DNA of 64,000 nucleotides from Hyphomonadaceae bacterium (GCA_024742355.1 JANSYM010000002.1:310001-374000), one strand, 5' to 3'; counted from the stretch's first letter, positions 1 to 8,418 are shown. The notes: generated by a model from the letters alone, not told the origin. Translations and numbers: made by a program.

Positions 1-116
1 ATCGCCAGGCCCTCCAGCGCGTGTGCGACAGGCGCATCCAGTCCGAACGGCAAATGCTCAAGTGATGTCCCGCCGGTCATGCCGTCCATGGGATGAGTTG
101 AATCAGACGTGCTCAT
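1..116 (-). CDS. N-terminal fragment of an unidentified protein (runs off the window)
   Basis: An ATG at 114-116 opens a frame that stays open to the window edge, giving 38 residues beginning MSTSDSTHPMDGMTG. The start codon overlaps the TGA of the Rieske-TPP gene (TGATG), so the two are probably co-transcribed and translationally coupled. The visible part is polar, with no signal peptide or recognisable motif. I do not recognise the family. Its main value is that it extends the redox island operon beyond the window. Confidence 0.55.
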   Translation of the reverse strand, partial: MSTSDSTHPMDGMTGGTSLEHLPFGLDAPVAHALEGLA

Positions 117-2110
117 CACAACAGCTCCGCATCGGTGATGACTTCAATCAAAGACGGGCCATCATGCGCAATCGCCTTGGCGAGCGCCGCGTCGAGCTCC
201 TCGCGTGTCTTGACCAGTTCGCCCATACCGCCGCAGGAGCGGGCAAAGCCGGCAAAGCTCGGATTGACCAGGCTGGTCTGCCAGACTTCAAACTCGGCGG
301 CCTTCTGCTCCTTGGAGATTTTGCCCAGTTCGGAATTGTTCATCAGGACATGCGTGATGTTCATGCCGTATTTGACCGCAGTGGTGAATTCCATCGCGTA
401 CTGCCCGAAGCCGCCATCGCCAGAGACCGAGACAACCTTGCGGCCCTTGTAAGGCCCCTCTTCCTGTGTCGCCGCCCAGGCGCCCATGGCGGCCGGGAAC
501 GAGAAGCCGATGGAGCCGAGATAGCCTGACATCAGGACGCGCTGCTGGCCCGTCGGTTCAAAATAGCGCCCAAAGGAATAGGTGTTGTTGCCAACATCTA
601 CGGGCAAGATCGCATCCTCTGGCGCATGCCGTGTCAGCGCTTCGAACAAGGCCGCTGCGGAGACGCCTTTGCCACGGTCTTCACCGACGCGGCTTTCTTT
701 CTCGGCCCGCCAATGTGTCCAGCGCTCAGCAACTTCGCCGCGCATGTCGGTCGAAGCGGCGCCGCCGCGGGCCATCTCTGCCTTGAGCAGGTCTGCGGTA
801 ACGGCAACATCGCCCATGACCGGGACCGTCACCGGGTGACGCTTGGCAAGGCGCATCGGGTCAGTATCGACCTGAATGGTCGGGGCGCCTTCATAGATGC
901 CGGTATGGTCTGAGAAACTCGAGCCGAAGACCAGCAGCAGGTCCGCTTCATTCATGAACCAGCTGGCAATCGGGGTTCCGGACCGGCCCATGACGCCGGC
1001 GGCGAGTGGATGATCGTCGCCAATCTGCCCTTTGGCCTTGAACGTGGTGGCAACCGGCGCACCGAGTTGTTCGGCAAGCGCAATCACGCTCTCCATGCCA
1101 TTGAGCGCGCCATAGCCGACGATGATCATCGGGCGCTTGGCGCCTTTCAGCAGATCGGCCGCCTCTTTCAGCGCTGATGGCGGCGGACCAACGCAGAGAT
1201 TGGCCATTCGGCCCTCGGGCCCATAAGCCTCAGCCCCTTCCGGCGCCGGCTTCGGCTGGACATTGTCCGGGAACACCAGGTGCCCGACGCCGCGTTGCAG
1301 GATCGAGGTTTTGATCGCCTGCGTCATCAGCAGGGCATGATCAGAGGTCAGGTGCACGGTCTCGGAAAACTCGGCGACAGCTTCAAACGCGGCTTCCAGA
1401 TCAATGTCCTGGAAGGCGTGCACGCCGACGACCTGGTCCTGGACCTGGCCCGTCAGAGCCAGTGCCGGGGCACCGTCGACCTTGGCATCCCAGAGCCCGG
1501 TCAGCAGATTGGTCGCGCCTGGGCCAGCAATCGTCAGAGCCGCTGCAGGGTGTCCGGTCAGCTTGCCGTATCCGGAACAGGCGAACGCGGCGGCGCCTTC
1601 ATGGCGAATGCCGTAATAGCGCAGATTGCCTTCGGCTTCCTGCACGCGCAGTGCATCCGCCAGACCAAGATTAGAGTGGCCAACCATACCGAACACGCTG
1701 GTAACGCCCCAATTGGTCATCGTCTCGGCCATCACGTCGGCAATCGTCCGGGCGCGTGGCGGCAATGCCGGAACGCCGACATAGATGCCATCATCACGGA
1801 TATCGACATCGAACATGTCCTGGCCGGTATCTTCGTGCCCGCCAGGCGGCTTGCCGGTCAGCGGGTCAAAGTCCCAGCCATGCCACGGGCAGCGCAACCA
1901 GCACTCATCGTCAACGCCTTTCTCGATCGAGCCTTCACCAAGCGGACCGCCCTGGTGTGGACACTTATTGTCCATCGCCGCGTACTGGCCCTTGTGATGC
2001 ACCAGCGCGACCGATTGCGTGCCTGCGGTCGCGGATTTGACGCGCCCTTCGGCCACTTCATCGGTTTCGGCGACTTTGTGCCAGATCAATGTGGTCTTGT
2101 TGTCAGACAT
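116..2110 (-). CDS. Rieske [2Fe-2S]-thiamine diphosphate enzyme fusion
   Basis: 664 aa. Residues about 5-115 are a Rieske domain with C50-x-H52 and C74-x2-H77. From about residue 118 it is a TPP-dependent enzyme of the acetolactate synthase/pyruvate oxidase superfamily: a catalytic-Glu segment (RHEGAAAFACSGYGKLTG) lies in the N-terminal Pyr domain, and the TPP/Mg motif starts with GDG at 564 and ends with NN about 25 residues later. Known members decarboxylate 2-oxo acids; the substrate here is unknown. The fused Rieske domain suggests that electrons are passed to or from the TPP intermediate, as in oxidative decarboxylation (inference). An upstream in-frame ATG exists, but the start at 2110 is chosen because GAGGGGAG lies just upstream of it. 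The protein has no signal peptide and is probably cytoplasmic. It is divergent from the Rieske-glutamate synthase gene. Confidence 0.87.
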   Translation of the reverse strand: MSDNKTTLIWHKVAETDEVAEGRVKSATAGTQSVALVHHKGQYAAMDNKCPHQGGPLGEGSIEKGVDDECWLRCPWHGWDFDPLTGKPPGGHEDTGQDMFDVDIRDDGIYVGVPALPPRARTIADVMAETMTNWGVTSVFGMVGHSNLGLADALRVQEAEGNLRYYGIRHEGAAAFACSGYGKLTGHPAAALTIAGPGATNLLTGLWDAKVDGAPALALTGQVQDQVVGVHAFQDIDLEAAFEAVAEFSETVHLTSDHALLMTQAIKTSILQRGVGHLVFPDNVQPKPAPEGAEAYGPEGRMANLCVGPPPSALKEAADLLKGAKRPMIIVGYGALNGMESVIALAEQLGAPVATTFKAKGQIGDDHPLAAGVMGRSGTPIASWFMNEADLLLVFGSSFSDHTGIYEGAPTIQVDTDPMRLAKRHPVTVPVMGDVAVTADLLKAEMARGGAASTDMRGEVAERWTHWRAEKESRVGEDRGKGVSAAALFEALTRHAPEDAILPVDVGNNTYSFGRYFEPTGQQRVLMSGYLGSIGFSFPAAMGAWAATQEEGPYKGRKVVSVSGDGGFGQYAMEFTTAVKYGMNITHVLMNNSELGKISKEQKAAEFEVWQTSLVNPSFAGFARSCGGMGELVKTREELDAALAKAIAHDGPSLIEVITDAELL

Positions 2111-2265
2111 TATTTGTCTCCCCTCGCTTGCTTTCCGCTGCCCTATCGAAAACAGTACGGTATGGCATATCAAAAGTCGTTCACATTTTTTTGGGGTCTT
2201 GTGATTGGCCAGCCATAGAGTCGCTCGATACAGGCGGGGCAACTGATTGAGAGGGGAGCGTTCTG
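2111..2265. promoter_or_regulatory. Divergent promoter region of the redox island
   Basis: 155 bases separate the start codons of the two divergent Rieske fusion genes. It carries a strong ribosome binding site for each side (GAGGGGAG on both strands) and an AT-rich centre with a run of T at about 2188-2194. Both transcription units must start here, so this is the obvious place for shared control. I see no operator that I can name. Confidence 0.5.
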
Positions 2266-3882
2266 ATGAACAAGATTGCTATCGCGAAATGGGATGACCT
2301 GGCCGACCGTCAGCCCGAATATGCCATTGTCGGCGAGGTCGACCTGGTGGTCGTGCGATTTGATGACACCGTGTCTGTCTTCTATGGCCGCTGCCTGCAT
2401 CGCGGCGCGCTGATGTCGGACGGCCATGTCGACGCCAATGACAATCTGATTTGCGGCGTCCACAATTGGGACTATCGCCTGGATAGCGGCGTCTCCGAGT
2501 ATGAGAATTCCGAGGCCTTGCCGAAATTCCAGTCCTGGATTGAAAGCGGCGACGTTCTGGTTGACGAAGACGAGATCAAGGCCTGGGGCTTCGCCAATCC
2601 GCAACCTTATCAGCGTGACCAGTATCTCGGCCTCTACCAGGACCCGAGCCATGGCGAGCATGAAGAACCGCTCAATGGCCTGATCCAGCAATATGCCCGC
2701 GACGGCCTCAGCAAGGTCGGGCATCATGGCGTGGTCGACGCGATGGGGGTTCCTGGAAAAGATCTGCCAAAATGGGACGACATCCAGATCATCACGGCGC
2801 AGCTGCACAAGATGCCCTTGTTGGACGATGAACCCGTGGACACGCGGACGGTGATTGGTCCGAACGCCCAGAAGCCTCTGCATCTCGATATCCCGCTGTT
2901 CGTGTCGGACATGAGTTTCGGCGCCCTGTCCGAGCCCGCCAAAGTCGCGCTGGCGCGCGGCGCCGAGCTGTCGGGCACCGGCATCTGTTCCGGCGAAGGC
3001 GGCATGCTGCCCGAGGAACAGGAAGCCTGTTCGCGCTATTTCTACGAGCTGGCATCGGGCCGGTTCGGCTTTTCCTGGGACAAGCTCGAAAAGGTCCAGG
3101 CCTTCCACTTCAAGGGCGGCCAAGGTGCCAAGACCGGCACGGGCGGACACTTGCCCGGCAACAAGGTCAAAGGGAAAATCGCGCTGGTGCGCGGTCTGAA
3201 AGAAGGCGAATCTGCCATCTCCCCACCGCGTTTCCCGGATTGGACCGAGGTCAGCCAGATCAAGGATTTCGCCGATCAGGTCCGCGATCGCACCGGCGGC
3301 ATCCCGATTGGCTACAAACTCTCGGCGCAGCATATCGAGAAGGATATCGATGCTGCCCTGGAAGTCGGGGTCGATTATATCATCCTCGACGGACGCGGCG
3401 GCGGCACCGGCGCGGCGCCGACCATCTTCCGGGACAATATCTCCGTGCCGACCATCCCGGCTTTGGCGCGGGCGCGCAAGCACCTCGATGATGCTGGCCG
3501 GAGCGACATCTCGCTGGTCATCACCGGCGGATTGCGCAAGCCGGCTGACTTCGTCAAAGCCATGGCGCTTGGCGCCGATGCCATCGCGGTTTCGAACTCG
3601 GCCATGCAGGCGATTGGCTGTATCGCCATGCGCGCCTGCCACACCAATAATTGCCCGGTTGGAATCGCCACCCAGAAGCCGCACCTGGTGTCGCGACTGG
3701 TGATCGAGAAGTCGGCGCATCGTCTCAAGAATTTCTTCGACGCCTCAACCGATCTCATGAAAGTTATGGCGCGCGCGTGCGGACATAGTAAGCTGGCGGA
3801 ATTCAACGCCGACGATCTGACCACGTTCAGTCGTGAAATGTCTGATCTTTCCGGCGTCGCCTATGCGGGAGTGGGACGATGA
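2266..3882 (+). CDS. Rieske-glutamate synthase (FMN domain) fusion
   Basis: 538 aa. Residues 1-105 are a Rieske domain (C43-x-H45, C63-x2-H66). Residues about 150-520 are the FMN-binding synthase domain of glutamate synthase, with the [3Fe-4S] cysteines C452, C458 and C463 at the C-x5-C-x4-C spacing typical of GltB. It lacks the N-terminal glutamine amidotransferase domain and the C-terminal GXGXG domain of full GltB, so it cannot release ammonia from glutamine by itself. Stand-alone FMN-GltS proteins are known and some act on amines (family knowledge); the substrate here is unknown. GAGAGGGGAG precedes the ATG. First gene of a five-gene overlapping operon. Confidence 0.88.
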   Translation: MNKIAIAKWDDLADRQPEYAIVGEVDLVVVRFDDTVSVFYGRCLHRGALMSDGHVDANDNLICGVHNWDYRLDSGVSEYENSEALPKFQSWIESGDVLVDEDEIKAWGFANPQPYQRDQYLGLYQDPSHGEHEEPLNGLIQQYARDGLSKVGHHGVVDAMGVPGKDLPKWDDIQIITAQLHKMPLLDDEPVDTRTVIGPNAQKPLHLDIPLFVSDMSFGALSEPAKVALARGAELSGTGICSGEGGMLPEEQEACSRYFYELASGRFGFSWDKLEKVQAFHFKGGQGAKTGTGGHLPGNKVKGKIALVRGLKEGESAISPPRFPDWTEVSQIKDFADQVRDRTGGIPIGYKLSAQHIEKDIDAALEVGVDYIILDGRGGGTGAAPTIFRDNISVPTIPALARARKHLDDAGRSDISLVITGGLRKPADFVKAMALGADAIAVSNSAMQAIGCIAMRACHTNNCPVGIATQKPHLVSRLVIEKSAHRLKNFFDASTDLMKVMARACGHSKLAEFNADDLTTFSREMSDLSGVAYAGVGR

Positions 3883-4109
3883 GTGAAGCTGCAGCCGAGA
3901 CGCTGGTCATGGCACTGGGCCTGTATTTCCTGGTCGGGGCATTGGTCGGCCTGGCTTACATGTTTGGTGGTGCCGGGCGAATTGACCCGGCTGCAAAAGG
4001 CAAGGGATTGCCGATCCGCGTCAGGCTGTTGATCTTCCCGGGTATTGTTGGTCTCTGGCCGCTCATGCTGACCAAGCTGTTCACGCAGAAGGAGCCGCCA
4101 GTCTCATGA
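3879..4109 (+). CDS. Small membrane protein (76 aa) of the redox operon
   Basis: Two hydrophobic segments are visible, at about residues 9-29 and 47-64, separated by a short polar loop (GGAGRIDPAAKGKGLPIR). The start overlaps the upstream stop (ATGA), as does its own stop with the next gene, which supports real translation. No family recognised. A small subunit of the membrane redox complex is plausible from position alone. Confidence 0.7.
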   Translation: MSEAAAETLVMALGLYFLVGALVGLAYMFGGAGRIDPAAKGKGLPIRVRLLIFPGIVGLWPLMLTKLFTQKEPPVS

Positions 4110-4255
4110 AACGCGCGCATCGACGAGTCCATTTTGCGATGTGGACAATCATTGCCCCATTGATCCTGTGGCTGCTGTTTCTGGCCTTCGGGGATATTCC
4201 CCCCACACCACAAAACGAGGCGCTGCCCGATGCACTGACCGAGGAGGCGACCTGA
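4106..4255 (+). CDS. 49-aa single-pass membrane micropeptide of the redox operon
   Basis: ATG at 4106-4108 overlaps the TGA of the previous gene, and its TGA at 4253-4255 overlaps the ATG of the next. The product starts MKRAHRRVHF, has one hydrophobic helix (about residues 11-28, MWTIIAPLILWLLFLAF) and ends in an acidic tail. Positive charges lie before the helix, so the N terminus is expected inside. It is too short for most gene callers. The overlapping codons on both sides are the main evidence that it is a gene. Function unknown. Confidence 0.6.
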   Translation: MKRAHRRVHFAMWTIIAPLILWLLFLAFGDIPPTPQNEALPDALTEEAT

Positions 4256-5301
4256 TGTCTCACGACTACAAGATGGTGCAATGGAACCCGTTCAAGAAGC
4301 GGTTTGATGTATGGATGCTGAGCGGCATCGCACTTTATCTGGTCGCGTTCGTGGCGCTGACCTATGCGACGCAGCCCGCGGGCAACAGCTTCACGCCAAT
4401 CCAGGCCATGATCCGGGCGACCGGCACCCTCGCCTTTCTGATGCTCAGCTTCATCCTCTGCATCGGTCCGGTGGCGCGCTTTACCCACAGGTTCAAGCCG
4501 TTTCTTTACAATCGACGGCATATCGGGGTCGTCACCTTTTTGATTGGGCTGGTGCATGGTGGCCTGGTCCTGCTCTGGTATCACGGATTTTCCGAGACCA
4601 ACGCATTCGTCTCATTGTTCGTTTCCAACCCCGAATATGGAAGCATTTCAGGATTTCCGTTTGAAGTGCTCGGCTTTATCGCGCTGATCATCATGTTCCT
4701 GATGGCTGCAACGAGCCATGATTTCTGGAACGCCAATCTCGGTCCCGGTACCTGGAAAGCGCTGCATATGGGCGTCTATGTCGCCTATGCCTTGCTGGTC
4801 GCGCATATCGCTCTGGGCATTCTACAGTTTGAAAAACGGCCCATCTTCTTCGCGATCCTGGGAACCGGCGCCCTGTTCGTGATCGCGCTGCATCTGATAT
4901 CCAGCATTGCCAGCCTGCGCCTGTCAGACCGTATCGGACACGAAGGCTGGCTGCGCGTGGCGGAAGTCCATGAACTCGAAGACACACGCGCAAAGATCAT
5001 CCGCCCTGTAGATGGCGACGCCATCGCCGTGTTCCGGGATGGCAACAAGATTGCCGCCGTCTCCAATATCTGCCGTCATCAGGGCGGACCGCTCGGCGAA
5101 GGCAAGGTCGTGGACGGCTGCATCACCTGTCCCTGGCACGGCTTTCAATACCGGATGGAGGATGGCCAGTCGCCACCGCCCTTTACGGAGAAGATCGCCA
5201 CCTATGCCACGCGCATCATTGACGGCACGGTCTACGTAAATCCGAAGCCAAATGAACCCGGCGCGCCACAAGCGCCGAGCGAAATAGGAGTCAGCGCATG
5301 A
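4255..5301 (+). CDS. Cytochrome b-like ferric reductase domain-Rieske fusion
   Basis: 348 aa. Residues about 20-225 form about six transmembrane helices of the ferric reductase-like (MsrQ/NOX) type, with candidate haem histidines H89, H101, H171 and H184. Residues about 230-330 are a Rieske domain (C273-x-H275, C292-x2-H295). It would move electrons between membrane haems and a [2Fe-2S] centre on the cytoplasmic side. A longer reading frame upstream exists, but the ATG at 4255 is preferred because it follows GAGGAGGCG and overlaps the stop of the small membrane protein (TGATG). It is the likely membrane partner of the two soluble Rieske fusions. Confidence 0.85.
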   Translation: MSHDYKMVQWNPFKKRFDVWMLSGIALYLVAFVALTYATQPAGNSFTPIQAMIRATGTLAFLMLSFILCIGPVARFTHRFKPFLYNRRHIGVVTFLIGLVHGGLVLLWYHGFSETNAFVSLFVSNPEYGSISGFPFEVLGFIALIIMFLMAATSHDFWNANLGPGTWKALHMGVYVAYALLVAHIALGILQFEKRPIFFAILGTGALFVIALHLISSIASLRLSDRIGHEGWLRVAEVHELEDTRAKIIRPVDGDAIAVFRDGNKIAAVSNICRHQGGPLGEGKVVDGCITCPWHGFQYRMEDGQSPPPFTEKIATYATRIIDGTVYVNPKPNEPGAPQAPSEIGVSA

Positions 5302-6047
5302 GCCAAGATGACTTTTTTATCGGATGGGCCAAAACACCTGAAATCGATCGCCGTTTCATGATGGGCGCTGGCTTGAGCATCATCACAGGCACCGCGGCTG
5401 TCGGCATCGGCATTGCCGCGCGGCAACGACCCGTCGGCCCCGGCACGTGGAATATGGGCGAGGTGCGCGAATGGCGCGGCATCGCCACGGCCGAGCCTTA
5501 TGGCATGCTGAGAACGCTCGATCTGGACGGCACCGAACGCACGGCGCTGCTCGGCTGTCAGGGCAAATGCGGTGTCAGCGCCAAGATTGGCGCGCTGGCA
5601 GGCAAGCCTGTTGTGGTCAAAGGCTCTCTCATTCAGCGCGGCCGTCACACCATGATCGCCGTGATTGATGGCCTGGACTGGATTCGCGAGGACCCGGAGG
5701 GCAGCGTTGACGGGCTCGCCTTCCCGCAACCTGAGCCGATTATGGACGTCTCCCTGGAAGGGGAGATTCTGGACACGAAATGCTGGTTCGGCGCCATGCG
5801 TCCGGCGCAAGGCAAGACGCACAAATCCTGCGCCAGCCTGTGCATTCGCGGCGGCCTGCCGCCAGCCTTCTATGTCCGCGACATGAAAGACCAGACGGCT
5901 TTGATGATCATGACCTCAGGCGGATATGGTCACAATAAGGACCTTCTGCCTTATGTCGCTGATCCGGTCGCGATTACCGGGCGCTTGCAACGCCTTGGCG
6001 ATCTGTTCCTGCTGGATGCGCCGGTAAGCGCGATCACAAGGCTCTAA
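5298..6047 (+). CDS. Membrane-anchored cysteine-rich protein of the redox operon
   Basis: 249 aa. One transmembrane helix (about 21-41) follows a short N terminus. The remainder has a CQGKC pair (C87, C91) and a striking motif, KCWFGAMRP (C162), then KTHKSC (H175, C178), LCIRGGLPP (C182). I have seen this Cys/His signature in uncharacterised proteins near Rieske proteins but know no assigned function. The spaced Cys/His residues could bind a metal or haem. The start overlaps the previous stop (ATGA). Its stop shares four bases with the convergent gene. Confidence 0.75.
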   Translation: MSQDDFFIGWAKTPEIDRRFMMGAGLSIITGTAAVGIGIAARQRPVGPGTWNMGEVREWRGIATAEPYGMLRTLDLDGTERTALLGCQGKCGVSAKIGALAGKPVVVKGSLIQRGRHTMIAVIDGLDWIREDPEGSVDGLAFPQPEPIMDVSLEGEILDTKCWFGAMRPAQGKTHKSCASLCIRGGLPPAFYVRDMKDQTALMIMTSGGYGHNKDLLPYVADPVAITGRLQRLGDLFLLDAPVSAITRL

Positions 6048-6820
6048 TTGGTCGCCCCGAAGCTCGCGCCCGTCTTGTCGAAATAGGCACGCCAGAAGGC
6101 CCGGACCTCGTCAATCGGCAAATCATATTCCTGACGTGGCACAATCCGCGCGACGACGTTGACGCCGTCCATCTGCGGCACTTGCTGAGACAGCGACGCG
6201 TCCGAATAGGCGGCGAGATCAGCACCTGTGCGATAGAATGAGAAGCCGTCAGAATGCTGCATCAGGTCCGACACGATGACCAGGCGCCGGTTCTGGCGAT
6301 TGCTCTGGAAATCGGCCCGGTCACCAACGGAATAGAGCGCCTCAAATAGAGGCGAGCTTGGCTGACTGGTGGTCTTCAGCGTTTCACCGACCGTATTGGT
6401 CAGCGGCAGATAGAATTGCTCGCGCCAGGTGTCGTCGATCATGCGCGGGTTTTGCAGGATCGGATTGGCATCCTCGACGCTGCCTGGCGAACACTGCGTA
6501 TACAGCGTGGTCGGATCAAACGGTGTGGCGCTGTTGGGCAAGACGACGCTGAGCCGCCCGAACCGCGGCAGGCTGCGCGCCTCATTGTCGATCAGCTCAT
6601 CGACCCAGGCGAGATCATTCTCACTGAACGGATCAGACTGGTCGATCAGGATGATCGTGTGCGCCGGATCCTTGCGATCCATTCGGCACGCCGTGTCCAT
6701 ATCAAGCGCCGGCGCGGAATTGAACGCCGCGACGGAGAACAATCCGATCACCGAAAACAACATCACGCCAATCGCGCTACGCCAGAACCAGGGGCCTCTT
6801 TCTCTAGGACGCGCCATCAT
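6044..6820 (-). CDS. VWA-like membrane-anchored hypothetical protein
   Basis: 258 aa. One N-terminal transmembrane helix (about 12-33) is followed by a probably periplasmic domain. HTIILIDQSDPFSENDL resembles the first strand and metal-site start of a von Willebrand A-type fold, and RRLVIVSDLMQHS resembles a later strand of such a fold. The canonical DxSxS is altered to DQSDPFS. The last four bases overlap the cysteine-rich gene tail to tail. It follows the larger membrane protein by 14 bases, so both are likely one operon. GGAG lies upstream of the ATG. Function unknown. Confidence 0.65.
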   Translation of the reverse strand: MMARPRERGPWFWRSAIGVMLFSVIGLFSVAAFNSAPALDMDTACRMDRKDPAHTIILIDQSDPFSENDLAWVDELIDNEARSLPRFGRLSVVLPNSATPFDPTTLYTQCSPGSVEDANPILQNPRMIDDTWREQFYLPLTNTVGETLKTTSQPSSPLFEALYSVGDRADFQSNRQNRRLVIVSDLMQHSDGFSFYRTGADLAAYSDASLSQQVPQMDGVNVVARIVPRQEYDLPIDEVRAFWRAYFDKTGASFGATN

Positions 6821-6834
6821 TCATCTCCGTGCTT

Positions 6835-8418
6835 TCAGGCCGACTTCGCGTCGTCCCGGTTTTGACTGGCCATGCGGGCTTCGCGGACTTTAGCGACTTC
6901 CTTGTTGACCTGTTTCTGAATCGAGGACAGGCCCTTCTGGACCGACTGGATATGCGTCTCGAGCCATTCGCGCGACAGATTTAGCGCGGTCAGGTTCTGC
7001 TCGATCGTCTTGATCGCCGCATTGGCTTGCTCACGCTCCTTGGTCAGGTCGAAGCCAGGCAGGTTTGGCGTCACAATCTCATCGAAATAAGCCGGGATCG
7101 CCGCCTGCTCACCAAGCTTGTCGCGGAACTTGTTGCGGGCGCGGCGATGCGCCTGCCGGTAGGCGATCTTCAGCGAGCGCTCCTGGTCACCTGCCTTGGC
7201 CGCGATGCCGACCGCCTTGTCACGATTGGCCTCGAGGACATTGAGCGACTTCTCAATCTCGCGCTTGGCGGCCGTGTGACGCTTGTGCTGGGTTTCGAAC
7301 CAGAACCGGCAGCGGGTGAAATAGTCCGAAAGATCATCCCGGACGCCATTGCGCACAGCCTGGCGTTTCTCATAGGCCAGACGTTCCTTGCGCCAGACCC
7401 GGCCATAGCCCGGATAACGATCGGAAATCTTGTCATAGCCTTCATAGATGGCGACCCCGAATATCGTCAGGCCGATCAGCAACAGGCCAATGGCGACCAG
7501 CGAGTCCAGTCCGAATATGTTCGGGAACATGCTCGCGACAACCGCGCCAGGCGAAATGTCGAACATCGAGAAGCCGGCCAGCGATCCGGCATCCTGGGCC
7601 GCGTGCAGGCTGACCTCCACCGCGTCGCGGAAATGCGCGATGAAGAAGTTCAGCATAATGCCGAACGTGACCAGCACACCGGCGACAATCCCGCCGGCAA
7701 TCTTGAAGCCCTTGTCCGGATGGTTAAGGTAGCGCAGGCCAAAGAAGCCGGCGAGGACACCGGTCAGCACGTTCACGGCGCTGATGCCGAACGCGACCAT
7801 CATACCGCCCATCAGGCCGGATGACTGGGCATCCTTGAACAGCAGCGCGTTGAAACAGCCCTCAATGATCATGATCATCAGCAGAATGGCGAGGGTCTGC
7901 TCGACATTCTTCTTGATGTCTGGCGTGCGCTTGCCGATGCGGTCGCTGTGCTGCTGTTTGAAATGCTGAAGCTCGACCACGGTGGCATCGTGGTGATCAC
8001 GCGCCGATTCCGCGTCGTCGACCTCATAATGCCGGAACTCGTTCTCCTCGGCCTTGATAACCTCGCGCAGGTGATCGGGATGAATATCTGCTGGCGTGCA
8101 ATCCTGGATGAAGTTGCGGACACCGGCCGCAGTACCGCTCATCCAGGTTTCGAGGCTGCGGCGCACACCGCCAGCGCGCTCAGCAATTTCCTGCTCGCGC
8201 TCGCTCCACTGATCTTCGGTGATCGCCTCTGAGGCCGGGACGGCATCCTCGGCATCTTCCTGGGCAATCTTGCGTGTGCGCCCGCGGCTGAACCCGAGAT
8301 CGCCTTCCGACAGCTTGCCGCGAAGACCATGCTTGGCCAGCGACTCCTTCGCGCGGAAAGCCTTGATCGAATTTTGGTATCCAATGTCCGCGCCCCAGCG
8401 CACCGATTTTCTACTCAT
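6835..8418 (-). CDS. Polytopic membrane protein with coiled-coil domains
   Basis: 527 aa from the ATG at 8418; a slightly longer version from 8433 (ATG) or 8439 (TTG) is possible. A hydrophilic N-terminal region of about 170 residues with helical, charged sequence is followed by four to five hydrophobic helices (roughly 175-350). A long charged C-terminal region after that looks coiled-coil (many K/R/E/Q, no Pro). I do not recognise the family. Its partner is the VWA-like gene downstream. The pair could form an envelope complex (inference). Confidence 0.65.
   Translation of the reverse strand: MSRKSVRWGADIGYQNSIKAFRAKESLAKHGLRGKLSEGDLGFSRGRTRKIAQEDAEDAVPASEAITEDQWSEREQEIAERAGGVRRSLETWMSGTAAGVRNFIQDCTPADIHPDHLREVIKAEENEFRHYEVDDAESARDHHDATVVELQHFKQQHSDRIGKRTPDIKKNVEQTLAILLMIMIIEGCFNALLFKDAQSSGLMGGMMVAFGISAVNVLTGVLAGFFGLRYLNHPDKGFKIAGGIVAGVLVTFGIMLNFFIAHFRDAVEVSLHAAQDAGSLAGFSMFDISPGAVVASMFPNIFGLDSLVAIGLLLIGLTIFGVAIYEGYDKISDRYPGYGRVWRKERLAYEKRQAVRNGVRDDLSDYFTRCRFWFETQHKRHTAAKREIEKSLNVLEANRDKAVGIAAKAGDQERSLKIAYRQAHRRARNKFRDKLGEQAAIPAYFDEIVTPNLPGFDLTKEREQANAAIKTIEQNLTALNLSREWLETHIQSVQKGLSSIQKQVNKEVAKVREARMASQNRDDAKSA

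Noticed and set aside
1280-2218. Plus-strand open frame opposite the Rieske-TPP gene
   Set aside because: Shadow of the high-GC coding strand; the minus frame carries both domain signatures.
2170-3720. 516-residue minus-strand open frame opposite the Rieske-glutamate synthase gene
   Set aside because: It mirrors a high-GC coding gene and has no motif; the plus-strand gene has intact Rieske and GltS signatures.
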